A stretch of 64,000 bases of DNA from Erigeron canadensis (taxonomy: Eukaryota; Streptophyta; Magnoliopsida; Asterales; Asteraceae), in NCBI RefSeq assembly GCF_010389155.1, contig NC_057764.1:39130275-39194274 (forward strand). Reading direction: 5' to 3'. Positions 12,694 through 23,343 of this stretch are shown here, piece after piece. The stretch's first letter is position 1, and every line of letters begins with the position of its first letter. The notes under the pieces are model-generated. The model was not told the DNA's origin. It did no database searches and saw only the letters and a list, made by a program, of their open reading frames with translations. A program made the position numbers and the translations under genes.

Positions 12694-13147
12694 TTTTTTG
12701 TTTTAATTTTACAAGTCTCGGAGTGTATCCATAACATCAAGTAACTAGGGCCGTTGATACAACTTTCAATTTGCCTCGCCCAGTCGCCCTCTATAGTGTT
12801 AAAATGAATCGTGAAATGACCTTAAACAAGCAGCATGCACGTATTATTTGGCTCTGTTTTCTGTTGATGAACAATATGTATTTTATCAAACCGGATCGAC
12901 AAGGATGACCGTGGAAAAGGATCGAAAAGATGACATTTTAGACAAACATAAACTAAAAATGGTAACAGAAAATGGAAAAGCATAACAAATTTAACTATTT
13001 TAGAAGTATGTTTCCATCTAAGATGATAATGGAATCTAGCCAAATGCCTTCTATTAATCTAGAGAACAAGATTCACCAAGTCATAATTTGATATATGGGA
13101 TACTAGTGTTCTACAAACATACTCTTATAGTTTTGTGACAAGATCAT
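12694..13147. other. Downstream flank of the GT17 gene
   Basis: It presumably holds the 3' UTR of the minus-strand GT17 gene near 13147. No other gene or repeat is recognised. The open frame at 12822-13043 has no supporting features. Confidence 0.4.
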
Positions 13148-14230
13148 TTAATCAGGTGGGCGTAAACAACCACCAGGGAGAAGAAACTTGAACTTTTCGG
13201 CATTTTCAATCAAGTAAGTTGGAAGATGAACTGCCGAAGCTGATCGAGGTATTGATCCCATCTTCCCAATTATGTTCTTGAAAGTATATTCTTCGGGTAA
13301 CATGTCATAAAGATCATCTCCATTACAAATCTTTTCTTGAATTCTGGATGGATCCAAGTGTTCTTTGTTCTTAACGCGGTCTGCATGGCTATACGCTGTC
13401 ATTTTAACCACAAACTCACTCAAATACTTGAAGCAAAAGCTGCAATGCCATCCTGCATCAGAAAGAACTAGTTCTGTTTGGCGTGAATGCATATAACGAG
13501 TATGCTGATTGTACACATGGCTTGTAGCCTTCCATGTAGGATCTGTTGGAAACTCAAACGAGTACAAATACTTTTTCATATCAAGATGCAAAACCGGAGG
13601 CAACCCATCACACCACTGGAGTAACTTAATTGTGTTTCTACTTGGAATCTCATCAGTATCCGCCACAATGAGCAAGTCACCATTAGAAATACCTGAACTG
13701 CTAATTAACCCATTCATGGAAACCCGATGATGTGCCTCTACAGAGAACGGGCTTACTCGTTGTCCCTCAGTCGCTAACTTACCAGGAAGAAACCCATAAA
13801 CAATCTTATCCTCAACAAATGAAAAACGTTCACGATTTGAAGCAAAAGTGAGAGCTTTTGGGATACCTGTAAAGGTTGCATTTGATTCAAGAATGATGAA
13901 TTTTGTGACATAAGGGTTAAGTTCACCCCACCTTACCTCTAATAAGTCAAGCTCATTGCTGAATATGATAGCATCATAGACTTTACGTGGTTTAGACCGC
14001 AAGGTCCATCCATGGAGGTGACATAAGGTGGCCATAGAAGCATTTTCTGCGTAATAGTGCGGTAGGTAGGTTAATGGGCGTGGTGGTGTATCCCAAATCG
14101 GCCTCAAGAAGTAAGTGATCTTTTCATAGTGGTTAAAGATCACTGTCAAGGAAATTGGCACAAGTATTAAAAATATTAAACATCTGAATCCAGGAAGACG
14201 CCGTCTTGAAATTACCAGTCTTGAGGCCAT
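13148..14230 (-). CDS. GT17 family N-acetylglucosaminyltransferase-like type II membrane protein, 360 aa
   Basis: The protein belongs to the family of beta-1,4-mannosyl-glycoprotein 4-beta-N-acetylglucosaminyltransferases (GT17, GnT-III-like), expected in the Golgi; the plant acceptor is not settled. The start is the ATG at 14230: the same frame has a TGA shortly upstream. After a basic N-terminus (about residues 1-16) a single hydrophobic anchor follows (about 17-32), then the lumenal domain. Visible family features are [19 protein letters not shown], an [12 protein letters not shown] block, VEAHHR, and VADTDEIPS with the acidic DTDE metal-binding motif at about 191-194, then [10 protein letters not shown]. 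One coding exon, no frameshift, and a length usual for plant members. A 48-bp copy of its coding sequence lies at 11503-11550. Confidence 0.9.
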   Translation of the reverse strand: MASRLVISRRRLPGFRCLIFLILVPISLTVIFNHYEKITYFLRPIWDTPPRPLTYLPHYYAENASMATLCHLHGWTLRSKPRKVYDAIIFSNELDLLEVRWGELNPYVTKFIILESNATFTGIPKALTFASNRERFSFVEDKIVYGFLPGKLATEGQRVSPFSVEAHHRVSMNGLISSSGISNGDLLIVADTDEIPSRNTIKLLQWCDGLPPVLHLDMKKYLYSFEFPTDPTWKATSHVYNQHTRYMHSRQTELVLSDAGWHCSFCFKYLSEFVVKMTAYSHADRVKNKEHLDPSRIQEKICNGDDLYDMLPEEYTFKNIIGKMGSIPRSASAVHLPTYLIENAEKFKFLLPGGCLRPPD

Positions 14231-15540
14231 AGCTTCTTTCAATGATCAGCATTAGCATCAACAAGAATGGTCATTTGGAACTCTGTCTCTACCTTCCAAT
14301 ATCTGCATTATGAAAAAATATATATATATTAAGATCTACGTTTTCGTACTTGAATAGCATCAATTAGTCTTACAATTGATCATAGAGTTACAACTTACAA
14401 ATGTATCAATATAAACTCAAACGACATTTTTTAACCTGAATTCTAAAACTAATAACAAGAATAAGAAACCGCTTGCAAGTTCTGATCTTCTGACCAGAAA
14501 GATTTACTATTGACATACCCAATTCGTAAAACAAATCAATTAATATGACAAATTAGTGAATACCAAAGCTAATATTTTGGAAAAGTACTTTGAAAATTGT
14601 TGACAAACTGAATTAATATTTATTTCTCCTTGTTTTGACAAGGCCAGCTTACACACAAACAAAGGAAAAACATTGGGATAGCTGAAAATTTTATTCTGTT
14701 GATTAAAATATGACCCTAATCAACCTTTACAATAAAACAAACATATAATCTAAATAACCATCTTTAAGGAGTTCTAAATAGACTCCGGTTCGAACCTCAT
14801 TAGGTAAAGCACTTGAGATGGCCATCAAAACCAAAAGCTCCAGTTATCCCAGGTAGCGAAGTGAAACATAACAAACCCCAAATCATGCCATGGGTGTTTA
14901 TTTCAAATATATATACTAGATTCTAGCAACCCAGTATATATATAACAAAAAATAAATAAAATAGAAGAAGAAGAAGAAGAAGAAAGGTCACGAAAAATTC
15001 ATAACATGCTAATTGCAAACTTCAACAAACAATCATGAATATAGTATGAACACATTTAAAAATGTGATTATTCGACCCAAAAATAAGAAGATAATCAGAA
15101 TACTACTCGTAAATAATAAGGTTTTTTTTTTTTTTTCAAAACTAATCCCAATTAATGTCATTGTACATATAAAAGAAAATTAAAATCTAACCTTTTGAAA
15201 CACCAAGAATTACGACGGTATACATGCACCTATATATGAAAGAACCCAACAGCTGGTTAGAGCTTATTAAGCTTAGAAAGAGCACATGAAACAAATGAAC
15301 CATTAATTGCTCAATCAATCATAACTAATTACCTAAGAACAGAATTTGAACAATGTACCTATATATGACTTTAAATGGTAAAAGAATAAATGCATAAATA
15401 CATAATATTTGAAATATAATAACAATATATTAAGAGATTATGAATGCACGGAGATCAAGAATTGAAACAATATTGCAATACCTTAGACTCCAATAATCAG
15501 AAGAAGGTTTATGATGATGATAATAAAATATAATATAAAA
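14231..15540 (-). promoter_or_regulatory. Probable intron-containing 5' leader and promoter of the GT17 gene
   Basis: A 3' splice site (ATGCAG before 14302) sits 72 bp upstream of the ATG. Candidate donors are TCTAAG/GTATTG at 15481/15480 and CAAAAG/GTTAGA at 15191/15190. A TATA-like ATTATATTTTATT lies near 15525-15538 on the minus strand. This suggests a leader intron of about 0.9-1.2 kb. The interval also holds a (GAA)n tract near 14965-14982 and a tRNA-like B-box (GGTTCGAACCTC) at 14789-14800. Confidence 0.4.
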
Positions 15541-15827
15541 CACCCTAATGATCGAATTCGAATTTTTATTACTATTTGTGTTGGAATATCTACATTTGAA
15601 TATTACGTATAGCAGTGGGATTATATTTTCTTTCTGAATATAGGTAGATTACTTCTTGAAATAAAATGTAAGTAACTGTAACTCATTGTCTCATTTGTGT
15701 AAATTTATTCTCATAAACATTACATTACATTAATTAAATATAAATCGGTAATATATACGTACACGATATAAATTTGTTTGTCATATGTAACAATGTTATG
15801 GTTTTTTATAGTTATATTCTATATCTA

Positions 15828-16057
15828 TCTATACTATCCAATAAAGAGAATCGAATAACCTTTTGACACTTGTATCCTAAACTCTAAAATACCCTTACAT
15901 AAAACCAAACATCTTCACACATATCTCATATATTTCACAAGTGTCCTTCTTCATAAACTATGTTATCTTTTTACGTCAACTACAATTACATTAATAATCA
16001 CACCGTTAATTTCACCATCACCCGTCGTCGCCGCTCTGCAGCGCGGGTACCCTCTCG
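15828..16057 (+). mobile_element. Non-autonomous Helitron, 230 bp
   Basis: It begins A^TCTATACTATCCAATAAAG and ends CCGCTCTGCAGCGCGGGTAC, then CCTCTCG^T. The CACCGTT...CACCCGTCGTCGCCG block precedes the hairpin. The hairpin arms CCGCTctgcAGCGCGG pair well. Confidence 0.65.
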
Positions 16058-16957
16058 TACACTAAAAGATGTATACCATAAATATTACTTGTACATGTTG
16101 TATTTCTGACAAATTAACTTATGTTTTTTATTTAAAAACATTATGAATCAAATTATACGAGCATAATATCCGTGCGTTACGTCGGAATTTTTTTTTAGGT
16201 TTCACAATTTGTTACTCCGTATAAGGATAGATATGGTAATTTAGTATCGTAGTGTGTGGATGAGCATTTTGGGAATCATAAATATGATGAAACTCTGAAA
16301 GGGTTTTTTAAGAAAAAAAAATGTTTAATTTCTTAAGGCATATCATAAATAAAAATCCAAAATACCTTATAATAAAAGAAGTAAAGACGTAAAGATAAAA
16401 AAGTAAAAAAGTAAAGATAAGAGATTAAATTTTTTTCCCCCATTAATAAGCTAACGAATTGAATAGAACTATTTTTTTTATATATATATAAATGTTTCTT
16501 ATTATGCAAATGCAGAACTTTCATACCTTAAAACAAAGCCTTCGGGCAATTGAAATCCTATTGTTCTGCAAACTTGTTAACATGCATTGCAAAGGTACAT
16601 ATATGTAGATTTGTAGACTAGTTTATCTTGTTTCTTGAGTCTCAAGATTTACAATCGATCGAGCGCACCTTGGAAATCTGAAACGTTGAATATATAGTGA
16701 GTACACATACTTATAATTAGTTTCATCGTTCTTCAGGCACGTCTAGTGTTTAAACTCGATTGAATTTTGTTTCTCATCATCTAATTTGTTTTTTTATTTT
16801 TTTACTTTTGAATCTTATCTTATATAGAAAAATGGGAGAGACCTCTTCACCACTACTATAAAATGGGAGAGAACTCTTCACCACTACTATATATGTGGAT
16901 ATGTGATAATAAGGTTAAGCCTGGGATATGATCATATGTTTGTCCAAGGATATGTTA
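16058..16957. other. Gene-free AT-rich stretch with Helitron remnants
   Basis: A degraded family-1 Helitron 3' end in minus orientation is visible at 16156-16186 (ACGAGCATAATATCCGTGCG). The rest is AT-rich with no gene. Two nearly identical 27-bp copies of an AAATGGGAGAGA...CTCTTCACCACTACTATA unit lie at about 16830-16890. Confidence 0.4.
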
Positions 16958-16986
16958 TATATATATATATATATATATATATGGAT

Positions 16987-17162
16987 GGGAATATAAGGCT
17001 GTCGAGTATGTAAGCTTAGGTGTGGAACATTCACATATTGTTTTTTTAATCCATAAAAATCATGGGGACCCATGCATTTATTCATTAAACAAGAAATAAT
17101 AAAATATTAGTATGTGAGGGGTTCCACACCTAAGCTTAGGTGCCGGACAGCCTTATATTCCC
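16987..17162. repeat. Foldback MITE (GGGAATATAAGGCTGTC family), 176 bp
   Basis: Left arm GGGAATATAAGGCTGTCGAG... is matched by the reverse complement of the right arm, GGGAATATAAGGCTGTCCGG. Both arms continue with a TAAGCTTAGGTGTGGAAC-like box. It is flanked by (TA)n on both sides. No coding sequence. Confidence 0.75.
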
Positions 17163-17165
17163 TTT

Positions 17166-17206
<41 letters not shown>

Positions 17207-17210
<4 letters not shown>

Positions 17211-17602
17211 ACAATCAAATAATAAAAGTCTTAAAATAAGAACGGTGAGAACACTTAAAAAACATCATTTTGATACATTAAAAGTCTATAAAATTAACAT
17301 AGTGCTTAACTAATTATCATTATTTAAGTGTATAACAACACATTGGCCTGTCAAAATCAAGAAAATCATGTTTATTGTTTTTATGCATCCATTTTGGATG
17401 CATATTCTTCAAAATGATGCATCCACCAAAAAACGTGATTTTTTCGATTTTAACGAAGCAATGTGTTGTTAAACACTTAAATAACAATAATTATTAGTTA
17501 TGCACTATGTTAGTTATATGGACTTTTAATGCATCAAAATGATGTTTTTTAAGTGTTCTCATCGTTCTTATTTTAAAGTTGTTCTCACTGGAGTGTTACC
17601 CT
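17207..17602. repeat. Foldback element (AGGGTAACACTCC family), about 396 bp, near-palindromic
   Basis: The right end, read in reverse, is AGGGTAACACTCCAGTGAGA, then AACAACTTTAAAATAAGAAC. The left end shares AAAATAAGAACGGTGAGAAC. Both arms contain the ACATCATTTTGATGCATTAA-like box, the ACATAGTGC box, the ACACATTGGCC-like box and ATGCATCCATTTTGG. It sits between two (TA)n tracts, consistent with insertion at TA. Confidence 0.75.
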
Positions 17603-17917
17603 ATATATATATATATATATTCCTTATTTTGAAAACCATTTTTTTGTAAGAACCATAAGAACTCCTAAACTATATATTTGTTTACATGTTTTTTTTTTGT
17701 TTATTCACATGTGAAATGATATAAAAATGTATGTTGTAGAAGAAACTTTTGTAAAAAACCTTCAAGTTAGCCTTTTGTAAACTTGTGAATAAATTTGTGC
17801 ATATTTTTTTGTTTACATGTGACAAACGGCTATATATAAAGATTTTTTTTAAAAATTTTATTCGGCAACATATGTTTTTATAACGTTTCACATATGAATG
17901 AATAAAAAAACATGTGT

Positions 17918-17953
<36 letters not shown>
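17603..17953. other. Remnant of another foldback unit between TA tracts
   Basis: Starts TTATTTTGAAAACCATTTTT and TTTGTAAGAACC, resembling the arm of the 18334-18820 palindrome. Inverted pieces (GTTTACATGT / ACATGTGAAA, TTTTATAACGTTTCACA) are present but heavily decayed. No gene. Confidence 0.4.
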
Positions 17954-17955
<2 letters not shown>

Positions 17956-18091
17956 GGAAGGGAATATGAGGCTGTTAGGCACCTAAGTTGGGTGAAAAAC
18001 CCCTCACATACCTTTTATTCAAAATATTAAAATATTGGTATGTGAGGGGTTTTTCACACAAATTGGGTGCATAACAGTCTCAAACTCATTT

Positions 18092-18092
<1 letters not shown>
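17954..18092. repeat. Foldback MITE (TGAGGCTGTTAGGCACC family), copy 1
   Basis: Arms GAGGCTGTTAGGCACCTAAG / GAGACTGTTATGCACCCAAT (right arm reversed) are followed by a GTGAAAAACCCCTCACATAC box in both. A loop of only about 25 bp separates the arms. TA tracts flank it. Confidence 0.75.
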
Positions 18093-18125
<33 letters not shown>

Positions 18126-18126
18126 A

Positions 18127-18300
18127 AAGTGAATATGGGGCTGTTATGCACCCAATTTGTGTGAAAAACCCCTCATATATCAATATTTTAATATTTTGAA
18201 TAAATGTTTGGTCCAAAATGATTTATATGGTTTAAAAAAAAGTATGTGAGAGGTTTTTCACCCAACTTAGGTGCCTAACAACCACATATGCTCTTCCCCT
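18127..18300. repeat. Foldback MITE (TGAGGCTGTTAGGCACC family), copy 2
   Basis: The left arm GGGGCTGTTATGCACCCAAT and the reversed right arm GTGGTTGTTAGGCACCTAAG are the same family as 17954-18092, with the AAAAACCCCTCA box in both arms. It is separated from copy 1 by only a (TA)n(GA)n tract. Confidence 0.7.
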
Positions 18301-18333
18301 ATATATATATATATATATATGCATATATCTATC

Positions 18334-18820
18334 GGGTAAAGTTATTTTGAGAACCCTTTTTTTGTGAGAACCTTTGAGAACTTTTCAAATCAAGCCCAAC
18401 CGATGATTGTTCTTTACATGAAAATTGTTTTTTGATTGTTTTCTGAATAACTTATGTGTAATTTTAAAATTTATAATTGTGTGAAGGCATGGATTATCAT
18501 CCGTTATACAATTATGCGAAGATTTGGATTTTAGATCACATGTGCACGGATATTGCTATGATCACATGTATGCAAGTCGATCACATGTAATCATAGCAAT
18601 ATTCGTGCACATATGATCAAGAATCCAAATCTCCATATATTTGTATAACTTATGATAATCCATGCCTCTACACAATTATAAACTTTAAAATTACACATAA
18701 GTTATTCAGAAAACAATCAAAAAACAATTTTCATGTAAAGAATAATCATCGGTTGGGATTAATTTGAAAAGTTCTCAAAGGTTCTCGCAAAAAAAAGAGT
18801 TCTCAAAATAACTTTTCACT
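18334..18820. repeat. Long near-perfect palindromic foldback element, 487 bp
   Basis: Left end GGGTAAAGTTATTTTGAGAA is the reverse complement, with few changes, of the right end (AGTGAAAAGTTATTTTGAGA when reversed). Homology runs through the whole length: CCAACCGATGATTGTTCTTT, TTATTCAGAAAACAATCAAA and ATTGCTATGATCACATGT recur inverted. The centre is near 18577. No coding sequence. The transcript would fold into a hairpin with arms of about 230 nt. Confidence 0.85.
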
Positions 18821-18825
18821 ATATA

Positions 18826-19160
18826 TCTATAATACTTTAAAAAAATTATTACGCTTTATCTCTTAACACTTTTCAATACTCTTTTTCATAAAAATGTCTC
18901 TTGCGAAATGATCATTCTACCCTTATTAAATTAATTAATTTTCTCTCTTTTATTTATTACTCCCCTTAAAATACCTATAATACCTTTAATGAAATAACTT
19001 ACAACACATACTCATCAACTCCTAAAATAACTACATTACCCCTTTTACATTGATTATTTTTACAACAATAACCACACCGTCATCACCCGTCACGCCACCG
19101 CCACTACCAACCACCGTCGCCACCAAAACCACACCGTCGTTACCACCGCAGTCGCATTGT
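18826..19160 (+). mobile_element. Helitron, 3' end degraded
   Basis: It begins A^TCTATAATACTTTAAA directly beside the palindrome. It contains the ACACCGTCATCACCCGTCAC-type block and ends near CGCAGTCGCATTG without a clean hairpin or CTRR. It is the same family as 27391-27689. Confidence 0.55.
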
Positions 19161-19700
19161 TCTTATGTTAAGAGTTTACATCAATTCTTGAAGTCATCAT
19201 GCATATATGCTCTGACTAATTCATGTCAGTAGTGACCAAAAAAGTCAAACATAGTATAGTACTTAACGATAAAAGTTATACTCTCTTGGCCCCTACGTAT
19301 TCATATCATAAAATGGACAAAAGTCAAACATGGTACAAACAAAAAAGTCAAGGCCAAAACTGATGGGCTCAAAACGGGTAAATTTTTGTATGGAACAACA
19401 TCGATCCGTTTGTTATACTAATACTCGATAGAGAGTAATACAAAACATGGAGTGGCCCATTCATAAGTAGTAATGGGTCGAAATTGTGACTTGTGCCTTT
19501 TTATGGCTAGCTTCTTTTGTCATCTCTTAGTATAAGTAGTGAAGGACAAAGAACGATAACCAGACCCTAATAAAGCAGCTTCAAGTTTTGATAGTTATGT
19601 AAAACTTTTTTTGTATCAACGTACTTTTGTAAACAAGAGGCGACGATTAGTAATTAATGTCAAGTTGGTGCAACCGTTTTACCATAAAACATTCAAATTT

Positions 19701-20241
19701 TGTTGGGGAAATTCGAGATAACAAACAGACAACCGGATATAATCTAACTCTGAAAGGTGTGGAATCATTTTCAGATTGAATCAATTTGGCGGTTCACCCA
19801 AACTATTCAATCGGATACAATTCAGAGATTCAAAATGTTTTGTGTGTTGTTATTTGAGAGAAAGCAGAACTAGAGAGAATGAAAATTTCGATCAGATAGG
19901 AGATAATGGAGCGTCTTATTATCTTATAACTCATTAACTGTCAAATTGACAGTTAATTTACAAGGTTTTCAAAATGGCCAAAACAACCCCTTTTAGTTCC
20001 GAAAATTTATTCCGGAGGCGTTTTTAACACAACAATTTAATGGAAATAAAAATTCCGGCTCTGCCCCTTGGACCCCGCTCCCAGGGGCGTTGCCTCCGGA
20101 CCCCCGTACCTTAGAGACTTTGCCCCTAAGGTCATAATAAATGCATATAGGCGTGCGCTCCGCACCTTCAATCCTATATGATGTATTATTATGACATTTC
20201 TGATCAAACCAATTAATCCAATTACACTAAAATATCCAACA
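19701..20241 (-). repeat. Solo LTR, 541 bp, with 5-bp target duplication AATTT
   Basis: Termini are TGTTGGGGAA...ATATCCAACA, with AATTT at 19696-19700 and again at 20242-20246. A GC-rich palindromic segment (GACCCCGCTCCCAGGGGCG and neighbours) is near 20070-20110. The minus orientation is suggested by promoter-like sequence (GAGTTATAAGATAATAAG on that strand) and is uncertain. No gag/pol sequence adjoins. Confidence 0.85.
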
Positions 20242-20246
20242 AATTT

Positions 20247-20744
20247 TTACCTCAAAAACACGTCTACAATGTCGTGGTAATGTGGTTTTGGTTTTGACGT
20301 CTCCAGCTCGATCAGTGCAGTAAACTAGTTGGATTACCCGGTGTTATATTAGAATTTATTTTATTGTAAATATTTTAATAGTTTTTCAGTTTCCGAGTAT
20401 AAAACAGTAGAAATTTTATAATTTACTGAATGACGATTCTATTTCAAATGTCAAAAGATACAATCTTCATAAGTATAATGTATAAATAATGACTGAAAAC
20501 TTTTTTGTTTTGGGACATGAGGACATCCATCCAACAACAATTTGAAATGCTTTATTTAAATTACACAAAAAGATCATCGTTTTATAAATTCATCCTAATG
20601 TAGATTAAATGTGATTTTTAAATATTTTTTTTAAACCGAGAACACTCTAATTAATAATCTATATTCAAATGTTATATATAAGTGAAAGAATGTAAACGAA
20701 GAGCTGTTAAATAAATAAAAAAAAAATTTAAAAACTAAAAGGAA
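20247..20744. other. Intergenic AT-rich stretch
   Basis: No gene, repeat terminus or structured element is recognised between the solo LTR and the tRNA-like locus. Confidence 0.4.
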
Positions 20745-20816
20745 CGTCGTTGCCGGGGATCGAACCCGGGTCACCCAGGTGACAGGCGGGAATACTTACA
20801 ACTATACTACAACGAG
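20745..20816 (-). tRNA. tRNA-Asp (anticodon GTC), probably damaged
   Basis: The minus strand contains a 72-nt tRNA-Asp-like sequence with anticodon GTC in CTGTCAC. The T-arm (CCGGGTTCGATCCCCGG) and B box are intact, and the 3' acceptor strand is CAACGAC. Three changes weaken it. The first acceptor pair is C-C. The anticodon stem is CCCGC against CTGGG, giving a C-C mismatch and a G-T pair instead of GCGGG. The D-loop GG is TG. A better 5' half (GTCGTTG..., loop GTGG) lies just upstream as a 26-nt tandem copy. It may be transcribed but a functional tRNA is doubtful. Confidence 0.75.
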
Positions 20817-20842
20817 AATACTTACCACTATACTACAACGAC
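20817..20842 (-). repeat. 26-nt tandem duplication of the tRNA-Asp 5' part
   Basis: Positions 20842-20817 on the minus strand repeat the acceptor 5' strand and D-arm of the adjoining tRNA copy. This outer copy has the consensus acceptor strand GTCGTTG and A box TAGTATAGTGG, whereas the inner copy has CTCGTTG and TAGTATAGTTG. Confidence 0.85.
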
Positions 20843-21244
20843 AAGTTGTTTGATTTTCAGAGCTATTACTTTAAGTCCGCTCCGATTAACTGCTGGTTAA
20901 ATTCTTAAAATGTGATAAAGCTCCACTTTTATTGCATAAATAATAATATGGTCATCCTATTCATATTCTACTAAATCATTTTCTATCATATGCTTTAGAG
21001 CATAGTCAGGGTCAAGTTTGACGGATTCTCAGGAATGTTTATTGTTCACGTAAAACACATAATATATATTTTTTTTCCTAACGTAAAATATAGTTAAATT
21101 TTTAACCAGTTTTATTCAAGAAAAATTTAGTTAAAAAGGATCTAATATTTATTAAATGCACCATGGTTCCGACTATGATTTAGTTAACTTATTGATGATA
21201 AAAAAAAAAAAGTTTTAGTGCATTTGGCGATATGTAATTACCTC
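20843..21244. other. Intergenic AT-rich stretch
   Basis: No gene or repeat terminus is recognised up to the TAA target site of the Harbinger-like element. Confidence 0.4.
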
Positions 21245-21247
21245 TAA

Positions 21248-23340
21248 GGCTAAATGGAGTGGTAGCAAACCCGGTAGCAATCCACTGACTTTCGCCCACG
21301 GATCGCTGTCAATACCGGCCAGCCCCGGCGATCCACACTTCCAGCGACCCACACGGTTTGCTTGAATTGTTGTTGACCGGCGCAAACTTCCATGGTTTTC
21401 TACCGTTGCCATTTGAATTTTTTATTTTTTTTACCTTTTACTTTTACATATATATAAAATACACCCTTTTTATTCCATTTTAACACTATAACTTCAAATT
21501 CTTACCTTAAAAAACTTATTCACACACTTTATATCAACTATAAATGAATCCCAACAAAAATCAAAACAATCCCAACAACAATCAAAATAATCCCAACACC
21601 AACCCAAATAATTCCAACACCAACCCGTTTATCGACTTTAAGGATCCAAACTTACTAAACAACGCGGCTTTCATCCACCTTATTCGACAAATGAACGTTA
21701 ATCTTCAATCATCTAGTCAACCTATGCCACAATGGCACAACCTATCCCACAAATGGGTTTTGGTAATTGGAACACGTTAGAAGAAAACTTCAGTTTTCGC
21801 GGCGTTCAAGATGCGCCACAACAACACTTTGATCGTCAACAACTTGCTCCAACCCCACCACGTTCTCCCGATATTGAGTTCGTTCAAGAAACTCAACCCG
21901 AAGCTGAGGTTGAAGCCAAAGAGGGCGGTTCAAGAAACCAGCAAAAAAGGCGTGCACACAAAAAGAAGGCGTCTGATGAACCATGAACGAGAACACCGGC
22001 TATTCTGTGGTCACCGGCTGAGGAAATGAATCTATGTAAAGCTTGGCTTGAGGTTACGGAAGACCCACGTGAACGTATTAAAATTCGGCCACCTTTTTGT
22101 ATTTTTTTCAATTCTTTTTTTTTTTTGGGTTTTGACCCTTTTATTTTTTTGGTTTTTTGTAGCCAATTTTCAAAAGGAAAGGACATATTGGAGTCGGATT
22201 ACGGATTGCTTCCTCAAGCTCGAAAAGAAACCCGCGGGTTATCGTGATGCTGATGTGGTGGGTGCTAAATTGAGAAAAATGCGCCCACAAATACAAAATT
22301 TCAACCAAATCTACATTCGTCTCACCAATGCAATTAACCATCAAAGTGGTGCAAATGAGGCCGATGTTGTGAAAGCCGCACTAAATGAGTACCGTGGAAC
22401 CTATCTCAAGACGTTTGGATTTTTGGATATTTGGGAGAAACTTCGGTATAGTTCCAAGTTTCACTATGTTGTTGACTTTAACGCGAAAAAGACTCGTTGT
22501 CAAGCAAGTGCCAAAAGATCGAAAACATCGTTGGATGTAGACCCGTCTAGTCAAGGTTTATATATATATATATTTAGTTTTCGTAGTTAGACTTTATATA
22601 TATATATAGTTTTTGTAACAATTTATACTTTATATATTGGTTCGGATGCTCGTGTTAATTTTGACCTAAATTCGTTGGATGATGATGAGCCGGTGTTTGA
22701 AGAAAGGGTTGGTGGTAGAGCGCGGCTAGGAAAGCCGCGCAAGCGGGCTCATCGGGTTCGGGAGGAAAAGGGAAGAGGAAGGCTGGGTATCAAGAGACTT
22801 TTGACAATTTAACTGTCAAATTTGAGGGTTTGATGGACATAAGCAAGGAGCGTGTTGGTATGGGTAAGGAGAAGATCGAGTTGAGTAAGATGAAGACAAA
22901 GGAAAGTGAGATTAAGCTCCCCGAGTTAAACGTGTTGGCTAACGACTATAGTCATCTTCCAGAACCCAATCGCTCGATCATGATGAAGGCGCAACAAGAT
23001 ATCCGTGAAAATATGGATATATGTAGTTTTTTTATGTTTTTTTTTAATTAGTGTAACTTGTTTTTAATTTTTTAAAACTTTGTAATGTTTTAATATTTAT
23101 GTAATTTTATTTTGTTTGGCTAAAATATACTCTAACTTATATTAAAATCTAGGTACTAAAAGTGTCAAATTTGAATTTAATTTACAAGTCAAACACAAAA
23201 AAAAATTAAAAAAAAATCAATCATTAACCTACCCAACCTTCCAACTCTACTCCCCCTCTTTTTCTCAGGCCACCCAGGATGCCACATGGCGCGATCTGTT
23301 GAAATTAACCCAACCCCCGACAATAACACTCCGGATAGCC
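21248..23340 (+). mobile_element. PIF/Harbinger-like element carrying only ORF1, 2093 bp
   Basis: Left end GGCTAAATGGAGTGGTAGC; reversed right end GGCTATCCGGAGTGTTATTG. TAA is found immediately outside both ends (21245-21247 and 23341-23343), the expected Harbinger target duplication. The interior holds a decayed Myb/SANT-like ORF1 and no transposase. A TGCCACATGGCGCG motif near the right end (23280-23293) echoes the TGCCATGTGGCA motif near the left end of the transposase-bearing element at 40662-43302. Confidence 0.8.
21544..23051 (+). pseudogene. Harbinger ORF1 (Myb/SANT-like trihelix; often annotated 'glutathione S-transferase T3-like')
   Basis: The order of parts matches this ORF1 family: an Asn/Pro-rich N-terminus from the ATG at 21544; a basic NQQKRRAHKKK stretch; the Myb-like region ILWSPAEEMNLCKAWLEVTEDP; an intron (22069-22162, GT-AG); FQKERTYWSRITDCF...KLRKMRPQIQNFNQIY; and a charged C-terminal helix ending near 23051. 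ORF1 proteins bind DNA and help the transposase reach the nucleus and the element ends. Lesions: a 1-nt loss near 21731 (PMPQ to MAQP region), an in-frame TGA at 21984-21986, no AG at the expected second acceptor before GTTCGGATGC (about 22638), and a frame change near 22720-22740. It cannot encode the full protein as it stands. Confidence 0.85.
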
Positions 23341-23343
23341 TAA

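Noticed and set aside
13148..14242. A start four codons upstream (14242) for the GT17 gene
   Set aside because: That codon is TTG, not ATG, and the frame closes with TGA just upstream. The ATG at 14230 is the first usable start.
21932..22186. Open frames antisense to the Harbinger ORF1
   Set aside because: They are mirror frames of the real ORF1 coding sequence and its T-rich intron.
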